From positions 19,655 through 58,785 of the forward strand of contig JAHEGC010000003.1 of NCBI GenBank assembly GCA_024639965.1: 39,131 nucleotides of DNA, in the 5' to 3' direction. Below, in pieces: positions 1 to 7,522 of this stretch. Source of the DNA: Micrococcales bacterium (GTDB lineage: Bacteria > Actinomycetota > Actinomycetes > Actinomycetales > Microbacteriaceae). A program made the translations under genes and the position numbers. How positions within the stretch are numbered: the first letter of the stretch is position 1; every line of letters begins with the position of its first letter. Below the pieces are notes generated by a model. It ran no database searches. It was not told the DNA's origin and saw only the letters and a program-made list of their open reading frames with translations.

Positions 1-402
1 CTGCAGTGTCGCGGGCCCAGTATCGAGGGAACGGGCGAGGTCACGCTCCGGCGGCTCGTCAAGGAGGCGCTGCGAATGCGTCCCACCCGACTCGTGGTCG
101 GTGAGGTTCGGGGTGACGAGGCACTCGACCTTCTCGTCGCCCTCAACTCGGGGCTCCCCGGGTTGTGCACGATCCACGCGAATTCGGGGCGCGATGCGAT
201 GCGCAAGCTGCTCACGCTGTGTCAGCTGGCCGGTTCAATCGGCGCCGAATTCGCGGCGACGGCCGCCGTCGATGCCGTCGACCTGGTCGTGCACTGCGAG
301 CTCACCGCCGGCGTGCGCCGTGTCGCGGAAATTGTCGTGCCAACAGCCGTTGCGCCGGACGGAACGATCTCGGGGGAGGCACTGTGGACGTCGTCGTCGT
401 AG
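1..402 (+). CDS. TadA/CpaF-type pilus assembly ATPase, C-terminal part
   Basis: Hexameric secretion ATPase that powers assembly of Tad (Flp) pili at the inner face of the membrane. Only the last 133 residues lie in the window; the start is to the left. The visible part carries the Walker B-like box LVVGEVRG (about residues 31-38 of the fragment) and the His box CTIHANS (about 56-62), which are diagnostic of the VirB11/CpaF family. The Walker A region is outside. Its last 19 bases overlap the next gene (tadB), so the two are probably translationally coupled. The following tadB, tadC, pilin-like and TadE genes confirm the Tad context. The family call is firm. Confidence 0.93.
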   Translation: MQCRGPSIEGTGEVTLRRLVKEALRMRPTRLVVGEVRGDEALDLLVALNSGLPGLCTIHANSGRDAMRKLLTLCQLAGSIGAEFAATAAVDAVDLVVHCELTAGVRRVAEIVVPTAVAPDGTISGEALWTSSS

Positions 403-1238
403 TGTGCGGCATCGCGATGGGCGCGGGGGTGGCGATGATGATTCGAACACCGCGCACCTCTCGTCTTCGACGCATTCGACTGTGGCTCGATTCCGCCGGA
501 CTCGCAGGGGTTCGCGCGCCCGTGGCCGCGCTCGTCCTGGCAACGGTCGGTGTGCTCGTTGCGTCAGCGGTGTCGGCAATTCTCCCCATCCCCGCTCTCG
601 CGCCCCTCGCGGGAATCGCCGGTGTGGGAATCCCCGTCATTGCGGTGGCCAACGTGCGCGATGCGAGACGCATCACCGCGCGCGCGGCATGGCCCGACAT
701 CATCGATTCGATTCGGGTCGCGCTGCGCTCGGGTTCAACCATCACCGAGGCGTTCCTCGCGGCAGAACCACTCGTTCCGCGTGCCTGGGCGGCTGATTGG
801 CGTTTGCTCAACTCTGATCTCCACCGTGGCGCGCCACTTGACCATGCGCTCGCTGGTCTTCGGCGTTCACTCGCGGATCCCGTCGCCGACCGTGTAATTG
901 AGTCCATTCTCGTCGGACGTGAATTGGGAGGCGCCGAACTTCCCGTCGTTCTCGCTGAACTCGCGCGGGGAGTTCGGCGCGATGGAAACCTTCGTCGGGA
1001 AATTCGCGCCCGGCAATCCTGGGTGCGCAACGCCGCACGGCTCGGAGTCGCCGCACCCTGGGTGGTTCTGCTTCTCCTCGCTTCGCGACCCGAAAATCGA
1101 GTGGCGTATTCCTCGGCCACCGGAACCGTGCTCATCATCGCCGTGGCCGGCGCGACCATCGTTGCCCACGCGGTGATGGCGGCGCTGGGGTCGTTGCACG
1201 AATCGCCGCGGTGGCTGACGGGATCGGACAATGACTGA
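384..1238 (+). CDS. tadB: TadB-like type II secretion F-domain membrane protein
   Basis: Inner-membrane platform protein of the Tad pilus machine, 284 residues. I chose the GTG at 384 because GGGGGAGG lies 4-5 nt before it and it overlaps the tadA end, as in other Tad operons; a longer in-frame reading from 165 would overlap tadA heavily. There are hydrophobic segments at the N-terminus (VDVVVVVCGIAMGAGVAMM), a pair after about residue 45, and two near the C-terminus. The central cytoplasmic stretch with ITEAFLAAEPLVPRAW and LGGAELPVVLAELARGVRRD is typical of the T2SSF/GspF fold. The stop overlaps the tadC start by 8 bp. Confidence 0.88.
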   Translation: MDVVVVVCGIAMGAGVAMMIRTPRTSRLRRIRLWLDSAGLAGVRAPVAALVLATVGVLVASAVSAILPIPALAPLAGIAGVGIPVIAVANVRDARRITARAAWPDIIDSIRVALRSGSTITEAFLAAEPLVPRAWAADWRLLNSDLHRGAPLDHALAGLRRSLADPVADRVIESILVGRELGGAELPVVLAELARGVRRDGNLRREIRARQSWVRNAARLGVAAPWVVLLLLASRPENRVAYSSATGTVLIIAVAGATIVAHAVMAALGSLHESPRWLTGSDND

Positions 1239-1893
1239 ATGGATTCCCGGCTTACTGCTTGGGCTGGGGTTAACGGTGCTCCTCAGCGGTGATTCGGGCT
1301 CAGCGCTCGTTCGGAGACTCGCACCGCACATCCGCGACGTCGCGCCCGTCGTAACCGGAGAGGTTCGCGGGAATCCGATGGTGAGGGTGCTGGGCGTGCT
1401 GATCCGTCTCGCACCCGTATCCCGCACCAAGGGAACACGTCGATCACGGCGCGCAGTCGATGACGAACTTCCCGCCGTACTCGACCTTCTGGGGCTTTGT
1501 GTGTCTGCCGGTTTGCCCATCCCCGCATCATTCGAGCGAATTGGTGCGCGAGGCACGGGGCTGCTCGCCGAGGAGTGCCGCCGAATCTCTGCGGAAATCG
1601 AACTCGGGGTCTCTGTCGCCGACGCGCTTCGCTCGAGCGATGAGCGCGTGCGTCATGACGGGTGGTCCCGAGTCGTGGAACACCTAGTCTCGGCACGACG
1701 ACAGGGAACGCCTCTCGCCGACATTGTGCGATTTCTCGCCGACGACGAAGCACAGGCCGAAGGTCGCCGTCTCATCGAATCCGCGAGTGCGCGCGAAACG
1801 ATGATGATGTTCCCACTCGTCTTCGGCATTCTGCCCGCGACCGTGCTCATCGCCGTGTTTCCCGGAGCGACCGCGATTGGTGTGCTGGTCTAG
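1231..1893 (+). CDS. tadC: TadC-like type II secretion F-domain membrane protein
   Basis: Second GspF-type platform protein, expected to pair with TadB in the membrane and couple to the TadA ATPase. It has 220 residues, short for TadC (often 280-300), because the N-terminal region before the T2SSF domain is reduced to one hydrophobic helix (residues 4-20). The core is recognisable: LPAVLDLLGLCVSAGLPIP, then SAEIELGVSVADALR, and a C-terminal helix pair ETMMMFPLVFGILPATVLIAVFPG. The ATG overlaps the end of tadB by 8 bp, so co-translation is likely. The TadC assignment rests on order and domain. Confidence 0.86.
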   Translation: MTEWIPGLLLGLGLTVLLSGDSGSALVRRLAPHIRDVAPVVTGEVRGNPMVRVLGVLIRLAPVSRTKGTRRSRRAVDDELPAVLDLLGLCVSAGLPIPASFERIGARGTGLLAEECRRISAEIELGVSVADALRSSDERVRHDGWSRVVEHLVSARRQGTPLADIVRFLADDEAQAEGRRLIESASARETMMMFPLVFGILPATVLIAVFPGATAIGVLV

Positions 1894-1939
1894 AGGGCTT
1901 CGGGGCAATCGGTCATACTTGGTTGCGGGAGGCTCCATC

Positions 1940-2335
1940 ATGACTGTTCGACTGCTTATTGCCGGTGTAATTCAAATTCTTGCGTTCCTTTTCAGCCTCG
2001 GGGGCTGGATGGACCCGCTTGAGGGAGGCACCGCCGTGGTCTTTTCCGCACTCGTCATGGGTGTGGCCTTTGTCATCGGTCGCGTGCGAATCCCGCGGCT
2101 GACGTGGATCAGCCTCGTCGCAACGGTCGGACTCGCGGTGCTCATCATCGTGATGGTGGTCGCTGGCGCGCCGACCGTGATGGAACCGTCGGAAACTGCT
2201 CAGGCCGCGAACCCGATGCCACCCGTCGTCATTGCGTTGGTGTGGGTCTACGAGGCTGGTTCGGTTTCCGTAATGGCCGGCCAGGCGTTCTACGCGGTCA
2301 AGATCTTCGCCGCTCGCCGCGCACTCACCACCTAG
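1940..2335 (+). CDS. Small hypothetical membrane protein within the Tad cluster
   Basis: A 131-residue protein with about four hydrophobic segments (near residues 3-18, 31-47, 55-77 and 95-115) and no motif I recognise. The start at 1940 is preceded by GGGAGG at 1928-1933 with 6 nt spacing; an in-frame upstream ATG at 1877 would overlap tadC and lacks such a site. A CATACT box at 1913-1918 may be its own promoter. It sits between tadC and the pilin-like gene in the same direction. Whether it takes part in pilus assembly cannot be told from sequence. Function unknown. Confidence 0.75.
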   Translation: MTVRLLIAGVIQILAFLFSLGGWMDPLEGGTAVVFSALVMGVAFVIGRVRIPRLTWISLVATVGLAVLIIVMVVAGAPTVMEPSETAQAANPMPPVVIALVWVYEAGSVSVMAGQAFYAVKIFAARRALTT

Positions 2336-2386
2336 CGCTGGGGATAACTCCGGCACGGAGGCGTCGTTGAACCCCACGATGGGGGA

Positions 2387-2548
2387 ATGAACCAATTCTC
2401 CCCACAGCAATCTGACCGTGGCGACGTGCCGGGTTGGGTCCTCATCACACTCATGACCGCCGGTCTCGTCGTTGTCATTTGGGCGATGGCCGGCCCCGCA
2501 CTAGGCGACGTCTTCTCCAACGCCATCGACCGAGTGCTCTCGATATGA
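2387..2548 (+). CDS. Flp/pilin-like small membrane protein (53 aa)
   Basis: A short gene encoding 53 residues: a polar N-terminus containing SDRGDVPGW, then one long hydrophobic helix (WVLITLMTAGLVVVIWAMAG) and a short amphipathic tail. Size, topology and place (after tadC, before TadE) fit the tiny Flp-pilin or DUF4244-type protein of actinobacterial Tad clusters. The stop overlaps the TadE start as ATGA (2545-2548). The GGGGGA run is only 1 nt from the ATG, so the start may be read without a classical ribosome binding site. No obvious G|xxxxEY pilin cleavage motif is visible, so it could be a minor component and not the pilin itself. Confidence 0.75.
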   Translation: MNQFSPQQSDRGDVPGWVLITLMTAGLVVVIWAMAGPALGDVFSNAIDRVLSI

Positions 2549-2946
2549 CGTTCGAACTCGACCGGGGAAGTGCCCCCGTCGAGTTCTCGCTCGTGTCCAC
2601 TCTGGTCGTCGCGGTGACGCTCGCGGTGCTTCAGGTCGTCTTCGTCGCGCACGTGCGGGCCATCGCCGTGGATTCCGCTATCGCGGGAGCCGCCCGAGCG
2701 GCCCTCGCCGACACCACCGACGCCGACGGCGTGGCGCGAACGAGAGAACTCATCGACGTCGGCCTTGCCGCGGGTCTCGTGCGCGGTGTGACATCGAGTG
2801 CGGGAGCGCTCAACGGGCACGCGATTGTGGCGGTTGATGTGACGGTCGCGATCCCCGTGATCGGCCCATGGCTCACCGTGGGCGAGACGACAGTGACGGG
2901 CCGCGCTTTCCGAGAAGACCCACAGTTTGGCCCCGGAAACGAGTGA
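2545..2946 (+). CDS. TadE-like pseudopilin
   Basis: A 133-residue TadE-family protein. The N-terminus has the signature RGSAPVEFSLVSTLVVAV: a short basic head, the conserved Glu of the TadE motif (RGS..VEF), then a hydrophobic helix. In Tad systems such proteins are processed by a prepilin peptidase and form part of the pilus assembly complex outside the membrane. Its ATG overlaps the stop of the 53-residue pilin-like gene. A strong hairpin begins at its own stop codon, so the left half of the Tad operon ends here; the genes expected next lie about 7.6 kb away at 10560. Confidence 0.86.
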   Translation: MTFELDRGSAPVEFSLVSTLVVAVTLAVLQVVFVAHVRAIAVDSAIAGAARAALADTTDADGVARTRELIDVGLAAGLVRGVTSSAGALNGHAIVAVDVTVAIPVIGPWLTVGETTVTGRAFREDPQFGPGNE

Positions 2947-2969
2947 GGCCCCGGTTTCCCGGGGCCTCA
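2944..2969. terminator. Bidirectional hairpin between tadE and the permease gene
   Basis: Perfect 11-bp inverted repeat TGAGGCCCCGG / CCGGGGCCTCA with loop TTTC. It overlaps the tadE stop and lies 15 bp before the permease stop on the other strand, so it can end transcription from both sides. There is no U-run. Confidence 0.75.
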
Positions 2970-2984
2970 CCGTTGCGGAAAGTG

Positions 2985-4433
2985 TTACTTGCCCGCGCGC
3001 ATCTTGTTCGCGACGGCGATTGCATCCGAGAACGGAGCGTTCGAACGACGGTCGGGACGTGCGATGAACAGGTACAGTGCACCAACTCCGAGAACGATGG
3101 CAATACCGTTCTGGGCGAGTACGTCCGGAACTACGAGCTGCCAGAGCGCGAAGATTCCGTACGCGAGTGCGAGCACGTTGATGATCATTCCGAGGCCACC
3201 GAGGGTCCAGGGGCCGGCCGGCTTCCAACCACGGAAGCGGTTGACGAGCGCAGCGAGCACGACGGCCTGGAACGCCACATAGATTCCCGCGACGGCGAAG
3301 TCGGTGATGGGAAGCAGGGTGGTCGGGTCTGCGTAAATAATGACGCAGAGGATGATCGGCACGATGCTGGCGACGAGCAGAGCGTTGGTCGGAACCTTGC
3401 TGCGGTCGGAGATTTTGCTCAGCCATCCGCTCGCGGGGAGCATCTTGTCGCGGGCGAACGAGTGGAGGAGACGGCTGGCCGCCGCCTGGAGCGACAGCAC
3501 GCAGGAGATGAACGCCATGACCGCGATGATGAGGAAGACGCGCATGCCGCCCTCGCCAATCGCTGCCGTGAGAACGTCGGGAATCGGGGTTGCCGATGCG
3601 GCGAGCGCCTCGAGGTCGGGAGCTGCGAGAACGTAACCCGAGAACGACGCGAGCGCCGAAACGCCACCGACGAGGATTGTCAGGTACATCGCCTTGGGAA
3701 CTTCGCGAGCGGCGTCCGCAACCTCTTCGGCGACGTCACCGCACGCTTCGAAGCCGTAGAACATGAAGAGACCGACGAGTGCGGCACCGAGGAAGATGGG
3801 GCCCCAGTCGGCGACATCGCCCTGGAAGACGCCGAAGAAGACGCTGAAGTCGTTGTGGCGGTGGAAGATCAGCAGGTAGAGACCCATTCCGACGACACCG
3901 ATGAGCTCGGCCGCGAGACCGATCTTGGCGATTCGTGCCAGCATCTTCGTTCCACCCAGGTTGAGGAGGAGGGCGAGGACGAGGAGTCCGACCGAGAGTG
4001 CGAGGTTGACTTCGGGCGTCATTTCACTGATTCCAAACACCGTTCCGAGGAACGGAGCGCCGAACTCGGCGACCGAGGTGATTGTCACGAGCATCGCCCA
4101 GACGTACACCCATGCGGTGAGCCATGCCGACTTCTTGCCGGCGAGACGTCTCATCCACGGATAGATTCCACCGGCGATGGGGAACTGCGAGACGACCTCA
4201 CCCATGACGAGGGCGACGAGAAGTTGTCCCGCACCGACGATGATGATCCACCAGATCGAGCTTGGGCCGGCGGTCGCAAGACCGAGGCCGAACAGCGCGT
4301 AGATCGCGACGAGCGGAGAGAGATAAGTGAATCCGAGTGCGAGTGCACTCCACACCGACATGCTGCGGTGATAGTTGCTTTCGTATCCCAGCGCACTGAG
4401 GTGCGCGGAATCCGAATGTCCTTGCTGAGACAT
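2985..4433 (-). CDS. APC-family amino acid/amine permease
   Basis: A 482-residue, about 12-helix transporter of the amino acid-polyamine-organocation superfamily. The N-terminal SVWSALALGFTYLSPLVAIYA helix and the segments with VSQFPIAGGIYPWMRRL and YGFEACGDVAEEV match the consensus helices 1, 2 and 6 of eukaryote-like and choline/amine permeases. I chose the ATG at 4433 because GAAAGG stands 5 nt before it; a GTG eight codons upstream lacks such a site. It is transcribed away from the P450 operon across a 225-bp divergent region, which suggests it imports the operon's substrate. Substrate specificity cannot be read from sequence. Confidence 0.85.
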   Translation of the reverse strand: MSQQGHSDSAHLSALGYESNYHRSMSVWSALALGFTYLSPLVAIYALFGLGLATAGPSSIWWIIIVGAGQLLVALVMGEVVSQFPIAGGIYPWMRRLAGKKSAWLTAWVYVWAMLVTITSVAEFGAPFLGTVFGISEMTPEVNLALSVGLLVLALLLNLGGTKMLARIAKIGLAAELIGVVGMGLYLLIFHRHNDFSVFFGVFQGDVADWGPIFLGAALVGLFMFYGFEACGDVAEEVADAAREVPKAMYLTILVGGVSALASFSGYVLAAPDLEALAASATPIPDVLTAAIGEGGMRVFLIIAVMAFISCVLSLQAAASRLLHSFARDKMLPASGWLSKISDRSKVPTNALLVASIVPIILCVIIYADPTTLLPITDFAVAGIYVAFQAVVLAALVNRFRGWKPAGPWTLGGLGMIINVLALAYGIFALWQLVVPDVLAQNGIAIVLGVGALYLFIARPDRRSNAPFSDAIAVANKMRAGK

Positions 4434-4658
4434 TGTGACCTTTCGTTTGAGGATCACGAGGGTCCGCAGGGCAAGCCCGTTGGTAGCACCTCGTTGTGCT
4501 GGCTAAAAGATAGCGCGTTTTTTCCTGTGGAGATAGATGATTTACGACACGGATTGTGAAATAAAACATTCAGTATTGAAGTTTTTAGAAAACGGGCGTA
4601 CTATCGGCACCAATAGACAACGCGGTCACCCCGCACGAACAACGAGGTTCATCAGCTC
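4434..4658. promoter_or_regulatory. AT-rich divergent promoter region, permease / P450 operon
   Basis: This 225-bp gap between divergent genes is clearly richer in A and T than its surroundings, especially 4500-4600. It contains an inverted repeat AGCAC-N6-GTGCT (4485-4500) in the permease leader, and a promoter-like pair for the P450 operon (see next entry). It is the natural place for control by the GntR regulator at 9677-10432. Confidence 0.6.
4576..4604 (+). promoter_or_regulatory. Candidate P450-operon promoter with an operator-like repeat in the spacer
   Basis: TTGAAG (4576-4581) and TACTAT (4599-4604) are separated by exactly 17 bp, fitting a housekeeping promoter. The inverted repeat GTTTT-TAG-AAAAC (4581-4593) fills the -35 edge and spacer, where a bound repressor would block RNA polymerase. 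The start codon follows at 4659, leaving an untranslated leader of about 48 nt. No experimental support. Confidence 0.45.
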
Positions 4659-5852
4659 ATGTCCACAGACATTGCCGTTCCCTATCTCGATATTTCCGAC
4701 CCGACGTTCGCCATGCATTCGGACCAGGTTCGTGACGCCCGTGCACAGCATTGGTATGCGAAGACGAACTACGGTTATGCGATCCTCCGCCACGAGTATG
4801 TGAGCAAACTCCTCAAGGACCCGCGCCTCAGCCAGGGCTCCGGCCAGTGGCCCGATCACAACGGCGTTCACTCGGGCCTCTTCTATGACTGGTGGACCAC
4901 CTGCCTCCTCGTACTTGAGGGCGACAATCACCACCGCATTCGCCGCCTGCTCAATCCCGCGTTCTCGCCGCGGCACATTGAGGCGTACATGCCCGCGTTC
5001 GAAGCGCTCGCCGACGAGCTCGTCGACTCGTTCATCGATAAGGGCGAATTCGAGGTCGTCAACGACTTCTCGGAGCCGTACGCGACACGGGTGCTCTGCA
5101 TTCTCACCGGTATCCCGCAGAGTGAATGGACGACCATCGCACGGCTCGCCTCGACCATCGGTCTCGCGTTGTCGATTTCGATCAAGGACGAACTCCCCAA
5201 CATCGAGGATGCTCTCGCGGAACTTTACGGGTACGCCGAGGCGCTCATCGCCGACCGTCAGGCGAATCCCAAGGACGATCTCGTCACCAAGCTGGTGCAG
5301 GCGAATGCCGCGGGGGACACTCTCAGCGATTCGGAACTTCGCAACGCGCTGTGTCTGCTCATCTTCGGCGGAATGGATACGACCCGAAACCAGATCGGTC
5401 TGGGTCTCCGCGAGTTCATGCGGCGTCCCGACCAGTGGGAACTTCTCGCGGCCAACCCCGACCTCGCTCGCAACGCGGTCGAAGAGGTCATGCGCATGAA
5501 CCCGACCACGACGTGGGTTACCCGTGAAGCGGTCGTCGACCTCGACTACGAAGACCTCCACGTTCCCGCCGGTTCCACCGTTCACTTCTTCACCCAGGTG
5601 TCGGGAACCGACCCGGAGGCGTACCCCAACCCCGAGATGGACATTACCGCCGAGCGCGCCCCGCACTACGGCTTCGGGGGCGGAATGCACCACTGCCTCG
5701 GGCACTTCGTCGCACGTATGGACATGACCATCGCCATGCGAATCCTTTCCCAGAAAATGACGAACCTCCGACTCGGCGGCACGGAGGAGTGGCTGCCCGA
5801 CTCGGCCAACACGGGCCCGGTTCGCTTCCCCATCGCCTTCGATAAGCGCTAA
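4659..5852 (+). CDS. Cytochrome P450 (possible secondary-amine monooxygenase)
   Basis: Soluble bacterial class I P450 of 397 residues. Visible motifs: I-helix GGMDTT (237-242), K-helix ExxR at E276/R279 (EEVMRM), and heme loop FGGGMHHCLG with the thiolate ligand C346. It is followed after about 30 bp by a matching ferredoxin, which should deliver electrons. The next gene is a gamma-glutamyl ligase of the glutamine synthetase fold. A P450, ferredoxin, glutamine-synthetase homologue and GntR regulator also occur together in mycobacterial piperidine, pyrrolidine and morpholine degradation (CYP151-type), so N-heterocycle or secondary-amine oxidation is a reasonable guess. The P450 call is certain; the substrate is inference. 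Confidence 0.95.
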   Translation: MSTDIAVPYLDISDPTFAMHSDQVRDARAQHWYAKTNYGYAILRHEYVSKLLKDPRLSQGSGQWPDHNGVHSGLFYDWWTTCLLVLEGDNHHRIRRLLNPAFSPRHIEAYMPAFEALADELVDSFIDKGEFEVVNDFSEPYATRVLCILTGIPQSEWTTIARLASTIGLALSISIKDELPNIEDALAELYGYAEALIADRQANPKDDLVTKLVQANAAGDTLSDSELRNALCLLIFGGMDTTRNQIGLGLREFMRRPDQWELLAANPDLARNAVEEVMRMNPTTTWVTREAVVDLDYEDLHVPAGSTVHFFTQVSGTDPEAYPNPEMDITAERAPHYGFGGGMHHCLGHFVARMDMTIAMRILSQKMTNLRLGGTEEWLPDSANTGPVRFPIAFDKR

Positions 5853-5881
5853 CCCACCACACCAAGAGAAAGAGGAAGTTC

Positions 5882-6067
5882 ATGCAGGTATATGTCGATC
5901 GCGCCAAGTGCGACAATCACGGCCAGTGCACGTTCTCTGCACCGACCGTCTTCCGCCTCGACGAGCAGGGTGTCCTGCAGTACGAGGAGAACGTCGACGA
6001 GTCGCTCCGCGACGAAGTCGAAGAAGCGGCTGATGTGTGCCCGCTTCAAGCGATTTTCATCAAGTAG
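5882..6067 (+). CDS. Small P450-partner ferredoxin with CxxHxxC...CP cluster motif
   Basis: A 61-residue single-cluster ferredoxin that carries electrons to the upstream P450. Cluster ligands are C10, C16 and C53 (followed by P54); the position that would be a fourth cysteine is H13 in CDNHGQC. Such CxxHxxC...CP ferredoxins are found beside actinobacterial P450s and may hold a 3Fe-4S cluster or a His-ligated 4Fe-4S cluster. The start has AGAGGAAG a few bases upstream. No ferredoxin reductase gene is in the window, so one must come from elsewhere. The acidic tail (EENVDESLRDEVEEA) suits docking to a basic partner face. Confidence 0.92.
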   Translation: MQVYVDRAKCDNHGQCTFSAPTVFRLDEQGVLQYEENVDESLRDEVEEAADVCPLQAIFIK

Positions 6068-6115
6068 TACCCGAATAGTTCCCACCCATTCACCGGACAA
6101 AGGAGTCCACCCCTC

Positions 6116-7522
6116 ATGGTTACCGACATCGTCGTCAGCTCTCTGACCGACAACGACGCATTTCACAAACACCAGGCCGCGAACATGCGCCCCGAGGTTG
6201 TCAAAGATCTCGAGCAAAAGATCGCCGCGGCGGGCGTTGAGTTCATCTATTACATGCTTCCGACCATCGGGTCGAAGGTCGTGGCGAAGATGGTTCCCGC
6301 CAAGCACATTCGGCGCAACCTCGAAAAAGGCATCGCTCTGCACCGCACCGCGGTCGCCGACCTGCAGTCGAGTCGGGCCGGTGACCTCATCGGCGGCGGA
6401 ATCGGAGCACGCGAGATGATCGCGCTCCCCGACACCGAAACCTTCGTCGTGTTGCCGTGGGACACGTCGGTCGCGCGCATGTTCTGCCGCGCCTACGAGC
6501 CCACTCACTTTGCCGAGGTCGGCGGTCGCCCGCTGCAGACCGACTCGCGCGGGCTCCTGATTCGCGCGCACCACGAGTTCACCGAGCGCACGGGATACGA
6601 GGTGCGCAGCGGAACCGAACCGGAGATGATCTGGGCGGGACCCGGTCTCGAGGTCATCAAAAAGGAGGGGGCAAGCCCCGCGTACCAGGTCGAAAACCTC
6701 GAGCGCATGCGTCCCATCTACAAGCAGGTCGTCCGTTATGCCCAGCAGTTCGGTCTCGACATGATCGAGGGTGACTACGAGGACGACGGCCAGCTCGAGC
6801 TCAACTGGATGTACGACCGCGTCGAGCTGACCGCGGACCGGCTCGTCACCTACCGCCAGATCTGCAAGCAGGTCGCGCGCGAACAAGGTGTCACGGCGAC
6901 GTTCATGCCCAAGCCGTTCAACGGAATCATGGGCAACGGATGCCACCACAACCTCTCGCTCTGGAAAGACGGAGTCAACGCCTGCGTTGAGCCCGGCAAC
7001 ACCCAGATCCACCTCTCCGAGGTCGGCCGTTGGGCGGTCGGCGGAATGCTCACGCACGCGGCCGATTCCACGGCGATCATGGCGAGCACCGTCAATTCCT
7101 ACAAGCGCTTCTGGGATGCCGGCCAGTTCGCGCCGAGCGCCCCGAGCTGGGGTCTCGACTCGCGCGCGGGAATGATCCGAATCTCGTCAATCGGGCGCAT
7201 GGAATATCGCCAACCCGATTCGGCCGTCAACCCCTACCTGTCGCACACGGCGCTTCTCGCGTCGATGGAGGACGGGCTCGAGCGCAAGATCGATTCGGGT
7301 GACCCCCTCACCGACGACGGCGCTCGTATCGCCAAGTTCGATGTCATGCCGATGACACTCGGCGACGCGATCGTCGAGTTCGAAGAGAGCGACCTTCTCA
7401 AAAAGGCGTTCCCCGAGGAGATGCGCGACATCTTCATCGAACTCAAGCGCGACGAGTGGGCGCGCTATTGTGGCGTCATCACCGAGTGGGAGTTCGCTCA
7501 GTACTGGGAGACGATGCCCTAA
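6116..7522 (+). CDS. Glutamine synthetase-fold gamma-glutamyl-amine ligase
   Basis: A 468-residue enzyme of the glutamine synthetase family. Metal and substrate motifs are present: GTEPE (167-171), EGDYEDDGQLEL (218-229), FMPKP (263-267), NGCHHNLSL (274-282), NSYKRF (327-332) and an arginine-rich RMEYRQPDSAVNPYL region (361-375). Members of this group that sit in amine catabolic operons (PuuA, IpuC) join the gamma-carboxyl of glutamate to a primary amine using ATP. Here it lies between a P450/ferredoxin pair and a PuuD-like gamma-glutamyl hydrolase, which argues for a modified-amine substrate and against ammonia assimilation. AAAGGAG precedes the ATG. The last base of its stop is the A of the next ATG. 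Confidence 0.88.
   Translation: MVTDIVVSSLTDNDAFHKHQAANMRPEVVKDLEQKIAAAGVEFIYYMLPTIGSKVVAKMVPAKHIRRNLEKGIALHRTAVADLQSSRAGDLIGGGIGAREMIALPDTETFVVLPWDTSVARMFCRAYEPTHFAEVGGRPLQTDSRGLLIRAHHEFTERTGYEVRSGTEPEMIWAGPGLEVIKKEGASPAYQVENLERMRPIYKQVVRYAQQFGLDMIEGDYEDDGQLELNWMYDRVELTADRLVTYRQICKQVAREQGVTATFMPKPFNGIMGNGCHHNLSLWKDGVNACVEPGNTQIHLSEVGRWAVGGMLTHAADSTAIMASTVNSYKRFWDAGQFAPSAPSWGLDSRAGMIRISSIGRMEYRQPDSAVNPYLSHTALLASMEDGLERKIDSGDPLTDDGARIAKFDVMPMTLGDAIVEFEESDLLKKAFPEEMRDIFIELKRDEWARYCGVITEWEFAQYWETMP

Noticed and set aside
2868-4559. 563-codon open frame on the + strand opposite the permease
   Set aside because: Antisense to a clear 12-helix transporter; composition is a mirror of membrane-protein codons (Glu, Asp, Arg rich).
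6116-7522. Housekeeping glutamine synthetase for ammonia assimilation
   Set aside because: Its operon with P450, ferredoxin and a PuuD-like hydrolase, and the absence of nitrogen-regulation genes, favour an amine ligase. Not excluded biochemically.
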